Below, piece after piece: positions 1 through 8,523 of a DNA stretch of 64,000 nucleotides. The position numbers and the translations under genes were made by a program. Under the pieces are notes generated by a model. That model was not told the DNA's origin. It did no database searches and worked only from the letters and a program-made list of their open reading frames with translations. The stretch covers positions 1-64,000 of the forward strand of contig JAUPFL010000002.1 in the NCBI GenBank assembly GCA_030562215.1. The letters are read 5' to 3'. Position 1 is the first letter of the stretch; each line of letters starts with the position of its first letter. The stretch is from Peribacillus frigoritolerans (GTDB taxonomy: Bacteria; Bacillota; Bacilli; Bacillales; DSM-1321).

Positions 1-1032
1 GCGGAATCATCCGATCCGGAAACGATTGAAAAGTATGGCAAAAAGATTATCCAGGAACCGAATGGAACCGGTCCTTTCGTTTTTGATTCATGGTCCCCAG
101 GCCAGGAAATCACATTGACGAAAACGACAGCTATTGGGAGAGACGAGGCAAAAGTGGACAAGGTCATCTTCAAGGTCGTACCGGAAGACTCCACGAGGAT
201 ATCGATGATAGAAACCGGTGAAGCGCATATCGCCGAGCCTCTTCCTGTAGCTGTCATGGACCAGGTGGAATCATCCCCTGCAATGGATGTATACCGCAGT
301 GAAGGGTATGGAACTGAATATTTAGGGTTCAATGTCAATAATGAACCGTTCAATGATGTAAGGGTCCGTAAAGCCATCGCCCATGCCATCGAGATGGACT
401 CGATTATCAAGGGTGTCTTCAATAATGTGGGAGTAAAGGCAAACTCCTTGATGGGCTCTAAAGTATTCGGGTACAACGAAGATCTCGAAGCCTATGATTA
501 CAATTTAAAAGAAGCGAAGAAACTGATGGCCGAAGCTGGATATTCAAAAGGCTTGGATGCAACCATCCTGACAATGGACAGTAAAGAAAGAGTCAACTTG
601 GCTGAGGTCCTGCAATCCCAACTTAAAGGGATCGGAATTAATTTGAAAGTACAGGTCATGGAGTACGGTTCGTTCGTGGAACAAGTGAATAAAGGACAAT
701 CGGAAATGTTCATCATCAGTTGGAGAAACGCGACAGGGGATGCTGATTATAACCAATATAATCTATTTCATTCTGATTCACAGGGAGCGGCAGGTAACAC
801 ATTCTTTTACAGTAATCAAAAGGTTGATCGTTTAATAGATGAAGCCAGGAAGGAAAAAGAAGAAGGGAAACGCAAAGAACTATACGCGGAGGCACAGGAA
901 ATCGAAATGGGTGACACCCCGTACATTCCTGTAAGGGTCATAGAAAATGTTGCTGCAGTCGCCAAAGAAGTAAAAGGGTTTTCAATCAGCCCTTCAGGTT
1001 ATCTGGAGATAAATGACGTAACGATAAAGTGA
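1..1032 (+). CDS. Peptide/dipeptide-type ABC transporter substrate-binding protein, C-terminal part
   Basis: The reading frame is open from base 1 to the stop at 1030-1032, so the N-terminus, including any lipoprotein signal, lies outside the window. The visible 343 residues match the C-terminal two thirds of the SBP_bac_5 family (DppA/OppA/NikA-like). An early GTGPFVFDSW segment is the usual GTGPF motif, and NVNNEPFNDVRVRKAIAHAI is the family's hallmark helix (N..PF.D.RVR.A...AI). Proteins of this family sit outside the membrane and hand oligopeptides, nickel or other small ligands to an ABC importer. The ligand cannot be read from this fragment. Downstream is repeat DNA and then an unrelated operon, so the transporter partners should lie upstream. 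Confidence 0.85.
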   Translation, partial: AESSDPETIEKYGKKIIQEPNGTGPFVFDSWSPGQEITLTKTTAIGRDEAKVDKVIFKVVPEDSTRISMIETGEAHIAEPLPVAVMDQVESSPAMDVYRSEGYGTEYLGFNVNNEPFNDVRVRKAIAHAIEMDSIIKGVFNNVGVKANSLMGSKVFGYNEDLEAYDYNLKEAKKLMAEAGYSKGLDATILTMDSKERVNLAEVLQSQLKGIGINLKVQVMEYGSFVEQVNKGQSEMFIISWRNATGDADYNQYNLFHSDSQGAAGNTFFYSNQKVDRLIDEARKEKEEGKRKELYAEAQEIEMGDTPYIPVRVIENVAAVAKEVKGFSISPSGYLEINDVTIK

Positions 1033-1415
1033 TGGGCAGATAAGGGGGAACATTTGTAAGCCCTTTCAGGGTTTTGGAAAACGTACCTTTCATCAAGTGA
1101 TGCTCCCGAACCAACTGACCCAAAGCAACATTTTTAATTCCTCAGATATGGTAGTGTTCTAACAAAGTTGATTGGAACGGGTGTGCAAGACCCCTGCGGG
1201 AAAAGCGCGTCCAAGGAAGTATAACTGTAGCCAGAAATGAGGATTGGAGTCCGAATAGTAAGGTGAAGGTCGAAAAAATTCGTGAACGGTCGAATAAAGT
1301 GCGGTGTAGGCCGAATATTTTGTGGTTTAGGTCGATTAATTGCGTCAACGGCCCAAGACAGTGCAGCGGGTCGAACAAACTGCTCCATTCTTTATGGTTT
1401 TTTCCTGTAATCTAC

Positions 1416-1538
1416 ATTGGATTGAAGAGATTGGCGACACTCCTGCCGAATTACTGGCTGGCCGAGACCCCACAGGCGCTTGCGCCGAGGAGGCTTGGCA
1501 GACAGTCGGCGGAAAGGGAGCGGATCTCTTCAATCAAT
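1416..1538 (+). repeat. Dispersed repeat family B, copy 1 (123 bp, inverted-repeat ends)
   Basis: The element starts ATTGGATTGAAGAGAT and ends ATCTCTTCAATCAAT, giving near-perfect terminal inverted repeats of about 15 bp. The GC-rich interior includes CCGAGACCCCACAGGCG and GGCAGACAGTCGGCGGAAA. It encodes no transposase. Three other copies are at 1986-2107, 49613-49735 and 55122-55242. It resembles a MITE or REP-type element; I cannot name a published family. Confidence 0.75.
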
Positions 1539-1985
1539 TGAACTTTTAAATAAAAAACTGCAGGCAAACTGAGTTTTCATCGAGTTGTCTACAGACTTAA
1601 AGGGTTTCCATTAGGTAAGCCTTTCAGTTTGTAGACGAAAAAGGTTGGGAAAACGTACCTTCATCAAATGATGTTCCCGACCAACTGACCCAAAGCAACA
1701 TTTTCAATTCCTTAGATATGGTAGTGTTCTAACAAAGTTGATTGGAACGGGTGTGCAAGACCCCTGCGGGAAAAGCGCGTCCAAGGAAGTATAACTGTAG
1801 CCAGAAATGAGGATTGGAGTCCGAATAGTAAGGTGAAGGTCGAAAAAATTCGTGAACGGTCGAATAAAGTGCGGTGTAGGCCGAATATTTTGTGGTTTAG
1901 GTCGATTAATTGCGTCAACGGCCCAAGACAGTGCAGCGGGTCGAACAAAGTGCTCCATTCTTTATGGTTTTTTCCTGTAATCTAC

Positions 1986-2107
1986 ATTGGATTGAAGAGA
2001 TTTGCGACACTCCTGCCGAATTACTGGCTGGCCGAGACCCCACAGGCGCTTGCGCCGAGGAGGCTTGGCAGACAGTCGGCGGAAAAGAGCGGATCTCTTC
2101 AATCAAT
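1986..2107 (+). repeat. Dispersed repeat family B, copy 2
   Basis: Same element as at 1416-1538, carried in the second tandem copy of the 570-bp block. It differs by a few bases, including a one-base shortening in GGAAAAGAGCGG. The terminal inverted repeats are intact. Confidence 0.75.
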
Positions 2108-2151
2108 TGAATTTTTCAAATAAAAAACTGCAGTCAAACTTCCACAGTCTG

Positions 2152-2185
2152 AAAGGGTTCATCCATTAGGATGAGCCTTTTCTTT
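2152..2185 (+). terminator. Rho-independent terminator
   Basis: AAAGGGTTCATCC and GGATGAGCCTTT form a stem with one bulge around the loop ATTA, followed by TCTTT. It closes the repeat region ahead of the amidohydrolase operon. Confidence 0.7.
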
Positions 2186-2300
2186 GGCACAATAAGTAAA
2201 AATAACATAAAAACGAGTAAAAATTCTGAAATTATTTGTTGCTTTTTAAAACTATAATGAAAGTGATGCATATTCAATCTGGAATGGAAGGGTGAGTTTA

Positions 2301-3545
2301 ATGTCTCAATCGTATTGGCTAACGAATGTCCGCTTGGAAAATGGTTTTACTTATAATGAAAATGAAACGATCACCGGCACTGAAACCGGTAATTACCACA
2401 TCAAGATTGAAAATGGGAAAATTTCCTCCATTTTATCGGCGAAGGAATCGATAACGGATCAGGATCCGCAGCATGATGTTCACGGTCTCCTGATGGCCCC
2501 TTCGTTTAAGGAAATGCATATCCACATTGATAAAACGTACTATGGCGGTCCGTGGAAGGCTTGCATGCCTGCGATTAATGGCGTGAAAACGCGGATAGAG
2601 GAAGAGCAGGTCTTACTGCCCGAATTATTGCCTACCGCTAAAGTTAGAGCAGGGAAAATGCTCGATTTATTATTGGACTTCGGATCTACCCATATACGCA
2701 CACATTGCAACATTGACCCCGTCATTGGACTTAAAAACTTAGAAGCCACCATTCAGGCACTGGAAGGATATAAGGATAAATTGACGTATGAAATCGTCGC
2801 ATTCCCACAGCATGGACTATTACGCAGCGATTCCGTCGGGTTAATAAGGGAGGCCATGAAGAACGGGGCAAATTTGGTAGGGGCGTGGATCCAGCCACCA
2901 TTGATGAAAACATAGAGCGGTCACTTGAAACGATCATGGATATCGCGGTTGAATCAATTCCGATATCGATGTCCATTTACATGATCCGGATCACCTTGGA
3001 CTCTTCACCATGCAGCGTCTTGCTTCACTGACGGAAGACGCTGGCTGGCAAGGAAGGGTAACGGTTAGCCACGCAAGCGGTTTGGCAGATCTTTCAGTCC
3101 CAGAGGCAACGGGCATAGCCGAAAGGTTTTCGGAAACAGGAATATCGATTACATCCACTGTGCCCATCTTCAGAACGATCCCAATCCCCCTGCTTCATGA
3201 AAAAGGGGTGAAAGTGGAATTGGGTAATGACAGCATCACTGATCATTGGACACCCTTTGGCATCGGGGACAATCTGGAAAAGGCCGGTCGCCTTGCAGAA
3301 AGGTTTCGCATGATTGATGAACGTTCCTTAGCGAAAAGCCTGCAATTCATAACAGGGGAAAGACCCCATTGAACCAAGACGGGATCAAGGCATGGCCTAA
3401 TGTCGGGGATGAGGCGAATATCGTTTTGCTTGAAGCCAGCTGTTCAGCGGAAGCGGTGGCCAGAAGGGCAAAGCGTGCCGCTGTCATCTTCAGGGGCAAT
3501 GTTGTTAGCGGATCTATTTCATCTTTTGAGACGACAGGTGTTTAA
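2301..3545 (+). CDS. Cytosine-deaminase-like amidohydrolase, copy 1 (frameshifted)
   Basis: Amidohydrolase superfamily protein resembling CodA cytosine deaminase, a metal-dependent hydrolytic deaminase or hydrolase of the cytoplasm. Visible motifs are KEMHIHIDKTY (metal-binding HxH), FPQHGLL, the HDP.HLGLFT block and the late ND.....W.PFGIGDNLEKAGRLAER segment, which mirrors the CodA aspartate loop. ATG 2301 has AAGGG eight bases upstream; a GTG at 2292 is less likely. Three frameshifts, near 2883 (G run), 2957 and 3358 (G run), each fit one missing base, and the translation across them matches the two downstream paralogs throughout. I think the gene is intact in the cell. It heads a three-gene paralogous array ending at 6096. 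Substrate unproven. Confidence 0.8.
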
Positions 3546-3569
3546 TCTTCTATTAAAGAGAGTGATTCG

Positions 3570-4820
3570 ATGAATGAAGCATACTGGCTTACAAACGTTA
3601 CACTTGATACTGGATTTGTTTTTGAGAATGAACGAATTGATCGGACGAAGACAGCTGTATACAACATGTATATAAAAAATGGGATCATAAAGGATTTGCA
3701 ATTGGCTTCAAGTATGCCTTTGAAAACGGAAGACCCTGTTCACGACGCGGGAATGCTGCTTGCACTTCCTCCTTTTAAAGAAATGCATAACCATCTTGAC
3801 AAGACTTATTTAGGACTGCCATGGAAATCATGCACTCCGGTTCCGAATTTAATCGAACGCTTAAAGTTAGAAGCAAAAGAGCTTGCTGAACTGGCTGAAA
3901 CTGGACGGCTCCGGGCTGAACGGATGCTTCAATTATTGTTAAGCGGCGGGGCAACGCATGTAAGGACGCATGTAAACATCGATCCATACATCGGAATGAA
4001 GAACTTGGAAGAGATTCAACGTGCACTATATGACTTCAAAGGGAAAATGACATACGAGATCGTGGCTTTCCCGCAGCATGGACTGCTAAGAACGAATTCA
4101 AAAGGGTTGATGAGACAAGCGATGAAAGAAGGGGCATCCTTGGTGGGCGGCCTGGATCCTGGCGGGGTGGATAATAATATAGAAGCATCCCTATATGAAA
4201 TGGTCGATTTGGCTGTTGAATTTGATGCGGATATTGATATTCATATACATGATCCCGGTCATCTTGGTTTATATACGATCAAGAAACTGGCTTCTTTGAT
4301 CGATGAAGCAGGGTGGAGAAACAGAGCGGCCATCAGTCATGCTTTTGCACTTGGTGATGTTTCAAGAGGAGAATCAAATGAAGCGGCCAGTGAATTATCA
4401 AACCTGGGGATAGCGATCATGTCTACAGTTCCGATCAACCGGGTCATTCCCCCGATTGAATCACTTCATGAAAAAGGTGTCCATGTTGCTCTCGGTTGTG
4501 ATGGCTTTTATGACTCATGGTCCCCGTTCGGTACTGGGGATATGCTGGAAAAGGCAGGCCGATTGGCCGAGAGGTACAACTGGAAGGACGAGTATGCGTT
4601 GTCTCAATCGCTCCAATTCATTACGGGCGGGGTCAGGACATTGGACCATGAAGGTAATCGTTTATGGCCGAATGTGGGAAATGAAGCAAGTATGGTTTTT
4701 GTGGATGCATCATGTGCTGCCGAGGCAGTTGCCAGGAGATCGAAGCGGGCTGCGGTCATGGTCGATGGAAATCTGGTTTACGGCGGACTCGACCGTGAAT
4801 CTGCCTTGAAGTCGAATTGA
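3570..4820 (+). CDS. Cytosine-deaminase-like amidohydrolase, copy 2
   Basis: Intact 416-residue paralog of the flanking genes. It carries the HxH metal motif (EMHNHLDKTY), the FPQHGLLR block, VDNNIEASLYEMVDLA, the HDPGHLGLYTIKK motif and GCDGFYDSWSPFGTGDMLEK, the position of the CodA catalytic aspartate loop. AGAGAG lies upstream of ATG 3570. It follows copy 1 by 24 bp and precedes copy 3 by 28 bp, so the three are probably one transcript. The length fits CodA-type enzymes (about 420-430 residues). Divergence among the copies is large enough to suggest different substrates among cytosine-like or other cyclic amide/amidine compounds; this is inference. Confidence 0.85.
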   Translation: MNEAYWLTNVTLDTGFVFENERIDRTKTAVYNMYIKNGIIKDLQLASSMPLKTEDPVHDAGMLLALPPFKEMHNHLDKTYLGLPWKSCTPVPNLIERLKLEAKELAELAETGRLRAERMLQLLLSGGATHVRTHVNIDPYIGMKNLEEIQRALYDFKGKMTYEIVAFPQHGLLRTNSKGLMRQAMKEGASLVGGLDPGGVDNNIEASLYEMVDLAVEFDADIDIHIHDPGHLGLYTIKKLASLIDEAGWRNRAAISHAFALGDVSRGESNEAASELSNLGIAIMSTVPINRVIPPIESLHEKGVHVALGCDGFYDSWSPFGTGDMLEKAGRLAERYNWKDEYALSQSLQFITGGVRTLDHEGNRLWPNVGNEASMVFVDASCAAEAVARRSKRAAVMVDGNLVYGGLDRESALKSN

Positions 4821-4848
4821 AGATCTATTTCAAGAAGGGATGATGATC

Positions 4849-6096
4849 ATGAATACAATCTATTGGTTAAAGAATGTTCGTTTGGAATGTGGTTACCGGA
4901 AAGAGAATGAAAGAGTTACAGGAACGTTTACCGGGCTATTTAATCTGTTGATGGAGGACGGTAAGATCACGAAGATTGTCAAAGATGTGGAGGCCATCCG
5001 TGATGATTTACCAGTGGAAGATGCAAAAGGATTGCTGGCGTTACCATCCTTCATTGAAAAGCATGTCCATCTTGATAAGACACTGATGGGGGATGTTTGG
5101 AGAGCGTGCACTCCTTCTTCAAGTGTCATTGAACGCTTTGAAAATGAGAAGCGGGTTCTGCCTTCCATTTCAACAAACACATGTAAACGTGCAGAATCTT
5201 TACTGGAAATCCTGTTAGCTTCCGGCTCTGCACATATACGGACCCATGTTGATATCTATCCGGAAGCGGGATTGCAAAACTTAGAGCAAGTGCAGCAGGC
5301 GCTTGCTGGCTATTCCAATAGACTCAGTTCGGAAATAGTGGCATTTGCGCAGCACGGTTTGTTGCGGTCCGGCTCTGTCCAGCTTGTCAGGGAGGCATTG
5401 CGAAACGGAGCGGGGATCGTCGGGGCGGTGGATCCAGCAACAGTCGATAACAATATTGAAGCATCGCTGGTACAATTGATGGATTTAGCAGTGGAAGCTA
5501 ATGCTGATGTGGACTTGCATTTACATGATCCCGGCCATCTGGGCACGTTCACCATGAAGCGTTTGGCAGCTCTGACCAAGCAAGCGGGCTGGGAAGGCAG
5601 GGTAGCATTAAGCCATGCGTTCGGCATCGGGGACGTATCCAGGGAAGAAGCCAATGAACTAGCTGACATTCTTAAGGATGCGGGGATTTCCATCATCACC
5701 AGTGTCCCGATTAACAGGCAGATGCCCCCTGTAGATTTATTACATGAAAGAGGGGTTGAAGTATCAGTAGGAAATGATAATATCTTTGATGTATGGTCAC
5801 CTCTTGGGAATGGTGACATCTTGGAGAGGGCAGGAAGGCTCGCAGAACGTTTCAAATGGATTGACGAAGTCTCGCTTTCCCGAACACTCGGGTATATAAC
5901 TGGCGGAAAAACCCCATTGGATGAAAAGGGTAACCAAGTATGGCCGAAAGTTGGGGATGCCGCAAGTCTGGTGTTAATTGACGCAAGCTGTTCTGCAGAG
6001 GCAGTTGCCAGGCGTTCTGAACGTAAAGCGGTCATTTACAAGGGGAACTTGGTTTCCGGTTCACTATATAAACAAAAGCAGTCCATTGAACGGTAG
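4849..6096 (+). CDS. Cytosine-deaminase-like amidohydrolase, copy 3
   Basis: Intact frame of about 415 residues. I chose ATG 4849 over 4840 and 4843 because AGAAGG at 4833-4838 is then well spaced and the start aligns with the paralogs (MN.IYWL.NVRLE). Motifs are EKHVHLDKTLM (HxH), FAQHGLLRSG, VDNNIEASLVQLMDLA, HDPGHLGTFTMKR and GNDNIFDVWSPLGNGDILER. It is the last gene of the array and is followed by a terminator. The next gene downstream is an NCS2 nucleobase permease, which supports a role in pyrimidine or purine-like base catabolism. A 241-residue antisense frame across it is a codon-bias shadow. Confidence 0.85.
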   Translation: MNTIYWLKNVRLECGYRKENERVTGTFTGLFNLLMEDGKITKIVKDVEAIRDDLPVEDAKGLLALPSFIEKHVHLDKTLMGDVWRACTPSSSVIERFENEKRVLPSISTNTCKRAESLLEILLASGSAHIRTHVDIYPEAGLQNLEQVQQALAGYSNRLSSEIVAFAQHGLLRSGSVQLVREALRNGAGIVGAVDPATVDNNIEASLVQLMDLAVEANADVDLHLHDPGHLGTFTMKRLAALTKQAGWEGRVALSHAFGIGDVSREEANELADILKDAGISIITSVPINRQMPPVDLLHERGVEVSVGNDNIFDVWSPLGNGDILERAGRLAERFKWIDEVSLSRTLGYITGGKTPLDEKGNQVWPKVGDAASLVLIDASCSAEAVARRSERKAVIYKGNLVSGSLYKQKQSIER

Positions 6097-6106
6097 GACT
6101 GAACCA

Positions 6107-6146
6107 AAAAAGGATTTCTGGATATTTCCGGATTTCCTTTTTCGTT
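6107..6146 (+). terminator. Terminator after the amidohydrolase array
   Basis: AAAAAGGA and TCCTTTTT pair across an interior loop with GGATA/TTTCC complementarity and lead into a T-rich stretch. It sits 11 bp after the stop of copy 3. Confidence 0.6.
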
Positions 6147-6525
6147 TTGTGTATTGACGGGTTCCGTGTACTTTTACTTACTTATGTTATATGCTGTGGA
6201 AGTGATTTTTTTGGCTATATTGATTAGCCTTCCCGAGTCTTTATCGTTGCTTCGATATATTTTAAAATGGCTCGCTTCTGCTTGCCCATTTGCCTTGCAA
6301 CCATAGTCAAGCCAACAAATTAGCAGGGAGCTGCAGTCTTTGTTACTATTAATGGTAACGTTATCACATGCGTCTGCAAAGGTCATATGACATAAATCAG
6401 CAATGGCAGCAGACCATCCGGGACCGCGTTTATTAGCATGGTGATGTCCTATCGCCTTTTTTAGGGAAGGATAATTAAATTCACCATGAGTTTGAAAAGT
6501 ATCATGTTCAAAGGAGATGGAATCT
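6147..6525. other. Intergenic region with a cre-like palindrome
   Basis: No convincing gene. A leftward frame of about 110 codons beginning near 6510 can be read but matches nothing I recognise and overlaps the permease start. TGGTAACGTTATCA at 6353-6366 is nearly palindromic and fits 12 of 14 positions of the CcpA consensus TGWAANCGNTNWCA, or could be another LacI-type operator, about 160 bp upstream of the permease. I found no purine riboswitch fold. Confidence 0.35.
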
Positions 6526-7819
6526 ATGAAAAGTTGGAGATCTTCTGTGACTCTATTTTCTTCTTTTCAATGGTTGTTTTTTATTTTTGCAAATACGGTA
6601 GTTGTGCCCATATCGATTGGCGCAGCTTTTGATCTTCCTCCCAATGTTACGGAAATGACCATGAGAAGCTCGCTCATTTTCACCGGGATCGCTTGCGTGT
6701 TTCAGGGGTGGAAGGGGCATAAGTATCCGCTTATGGAAGGTCACTCCGGTCTATTGTGGGGAGTGATGCTGAATTTAGGTTTATCTGCACCATCCATAGG
6801 GCTCGGTTATGCTGAGATAGGAGGGGGAATTGCTACTGGCCTCATTGCAGCTGGTGTCGTGACCATCATTATTTCTGCCTTCAACCTGATTTCTCATGTC
6901 CAGAAGATTTTCACTCCCATGGTCATGACGGTTTATTTATTCCTTTTGACGTTCCAGCTCATTTTTGTCTTTTTTAAGGGGATGCTGGGGATTACGGAGA
7001 ATGGGGAAATTAACATCCCGGTCAGTTTCCTGTCAGTGGGGATCGTACTTCTAGTAAGTATATTAAAAATAAAAGGACCAAGGACCATAAGCAATTTCTC
7101 CATATTGATCGGGATTATGGTGGGGTGGATTTTTACGAGCTGCTATTTCCGGAGGCCAGGGTGGAAATGGGATCGACGGGTGCCGCTTTTTCATTTTTCC
7201 CATTAGGTGCTCCAAACCTTCAATTCGGGATAATAGCGATTTCCTTTTTTGCAGGATTACTGAATTTGTGCAACACGTTCGCTTCCATTCAGGCTGCATC
7301 GGAATTGATCGGTGATGAAGCTGAACACAAGCAGTATCGAAATTCTTTATTCATGACTGGCGGTTTTACCATTTTTTCTCCGTTGCTTGGCCTTGTTCCG
7401 TATACACCTTTTACTTCATCCATCGGTTTTTTGCAGAGCACTCAGATATATGAGAGGAAGCCCTTCTTACTTGGAGGCATGTTATTGACCATGATTGGGC
7501 TCATCCCCCCTTTATCTCTTTCCTGGCCACGATGCCGATAACAGTCGGGAATGCAGTATTGTTCGTTGCTTACCTTCAGTTATTCGGTACGGCTTTCAAC
7601 AGCGTCAGGGGTCAGCATTTCACTTCAGACACGATATTCCGGCTTGCCGTACCAGTATTGATTGGCGTGAGTTTGATGAATATCCTGCCTAATGCATTTT
7701 CGAACCTACCCGCGCTATTACAGCCCTTTTTGACGAATGGGCTCATAATGGGGGTATTGATATCAATCGTGCTGGAAAAATCGGTGAACTGGAATCGTTA
7801 TGAACAACTGCAGAACTAA
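6526..7819 (+). CDS. Uracil/xanthine permease, NCS2 family (frameshifted)
   Basis: Polytopic membrane transporter of about 431 residues. The start is ATG 6526, nine bases after AAGGAG at 6511-6516; an in-frame ATG at 6517 lies inside that site. The N-terminal FQWLFFIFANTVVVPISIG segment and the following MEGHSGLLWG region are typical of the nucleobase-cation symporter 2 family, with repeated hydrophobic helices to the end. Frameshifts near 7120 and 7513 (one T missing in CCCCTTTA) split it into three frames that join into one normal-length protein. Its place after three deaminase-like enzymes suggests that it imports their substrate, a nucleobase or related heterocycle. The exact base is not determined. 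Confidence 0.8.
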
Positions 7820-7903
7820 TGTGACTTCGATTAAAAGTGCTATACATAAAGGAAAACGAAAATGCCAAGTGACTTTTAATGACTTAATTTAAGAGGCAAT
7901 CAT

Positions 7904-7943
7904 GAAAACCGGAAGGTGTTAACCTTCCGGTTTTCTGTTTTTT
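7904..7943 (+). terminator. Strong terminator after the permease
   Basis: GAAAACCGGAAGGT and ACCTTCCGGTTTTC form a perfect 14-bp stem with loop GTTA, followed by TGTTTTTT. It separates the nucleobase locus from the peptide cluster. Confidence 0.85.
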
Positions 7944-8109
7944 CATTTGTCTTTTAATGTGAAATGGGCGTTTTAATCAGTAGCAATACCCAATCCCCTT
8001 ACATATTTTGTTGAAGGGAGTATTTGATGCTGTTAATTCCCTGACCATTTCGTTTCGGTTTCCAGTTCTAAGCATTGCCTTATTAATTAATAAACGGAGG
8101 TTATATAAA

Positions 8110-8373
8110 ATGTATGAATTTCAAAATCAATTGCAAAATCTGAATGTCGATGATTTTCAGGCGACTCAGCCAGTTCCATGGGAGCAAAACCAGTACAATT
8201 TGGATGATTCTTCTCGACAATTCATTGGTGTGGGCGGTTGCTTTGGTTGTTTTGGCTGTTTCTTGTGCTTTGGCTGCTTTGGTTGCGGCGGTCGCTGCGG
8301 TCGCTGCGGTCGTTGTGGTGGATGCGGACGCTGCGGCGGGTGCGGCGGTCGTTGCGGACGTTGCGGCAGTTAA
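8110..8373 (+). CDS. Heterocycloanthracin/sonorensin-type TOMM bacteriocin precursor
   Basis: An 87-residue precursor starting at ATG 8110 behind CGGAGG (8093-8098); the frame is open further upstream but without a ribosome site. The leader, residues 1-43, has FQNQLQNLNVDDFQ and PVPWEQNQY, the conserved recognition region of heterocycloanthracin leaders. The core, residues 44-87, has 14 cysteines, almost all three residues apart (C44, 47, 50, 53, 56, 59, 63, 66, 69, 72, 75, 78, 82, 85). These are the expected sites for conversion to thiazoles by the downstream cyclodehydratase and dehydrogenase. The core is in two zones: phenylalanine-rich CFG repeats to C59, then arginine/glycine CGR/CGG repeats. 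There is no other Ser or Thr in the core except the final serine. Activity is inferred from the family. Confidence 0.9.
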   Translation: MYEFQNQLQNLNVDDFQATQPVPWEQNQYNLDDSSRQFIGVGGCFGCFGCFLCFGCFGCGGRCGRCGRCGGCGRCGGCGGRCGRCGS

Positions 8374-8386
8374 GGTTTCAGGTACT

Positions 8387-8428
8387 AAAGAAAAGTCCCT
8401 GCGGTGCAGCAGGGACTTTTCTTTATAG
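8387..8428 (+). terminator. Hairpin between precursor and maturation genes (terminator/attenuator)
   Basis: AAAGAAAAGTCCCTGC (8387-8402) pairs perfectly with 8409-8424 over 16 bp around a six-base loop, ending in TTTTCTTT. Placed 14 bp after the precursor stop and about 100 bp before the maturation genes, it should cap the abundant precursor message and let only part of transcription continue. Confidence 0.8.
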
Positions 8429-8523
8429 TATTAGACATAAGAGACAAATTGTCGTACATAGGATTAAAGTGAAGTGCTGTGCTAATAGCAGTACTTAGAA
8501 TGCATCGGGTTAGGAGGAGCGGA

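Larger units (their letters stand above)
1071..2150. repeat. Tandem duplication of a ~570-bp composite repeat
   Basis: Two near-identical copies lie head to tail with a 570-bp period, about 1071-1635 and 1641-2150. For example, the block at 1134-1388 recurs at 1704-1958 with only a few substitutions. Each copy contains, in order, a conserved lead-in (AAAACGTACCTTTCATCAA), a half copy of a GC-rich element (family A, near 1169-1231 and 1739-1801), a full copy of an inverted-repeat-ended element (family B), and a tail resembling the stem-loop ACTGCAGGCAAACT..GTCTACAG. Related blocks occur at 15.6, 30.8, 33.5, 49.5 and 55.1 kb. The short ORFs here are the same on both copies and look non-coding. 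Confidence 0.85.

Noticed and set aside
1134..2123. Eight short ORFs in both strands of the 570-bp repeat
   Set aside because: They mirror the repeat structure, have no ribosome sites and resemble no protein; the same DNA occurs without open frames at other copies.
5310..6035. 241-codon leftward ORF
   Set aside because: Antisense to the third amidohydrolase, which has all family motifs; no ribosome site and low-complexity Ser/Ala/Thr composition.
6174..6386. 70-residue leftward ORF upstream of the permease
   Set aside because: Extends upstream into the permease start without an ATG or ribosome site and matches nothing I recognise. Kept only as an intergenic note.
6147..6525. Purine riboswitch before the NCS2 permease
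   Set aside because: No conserved purine aptamer core (paired loops with TATA/CTAC junction bases) and no terminator close to the start codon.
8144..8498. Two further frames (94 and 86 residues) over the bacteriocin precursor
   Set aside because: They are shifted readings of the GC-rich Cys/Gly repeat, giving Ala/Val or Leu/Arg runs. The Cys frame has the leader, ribosome site and cluster context.
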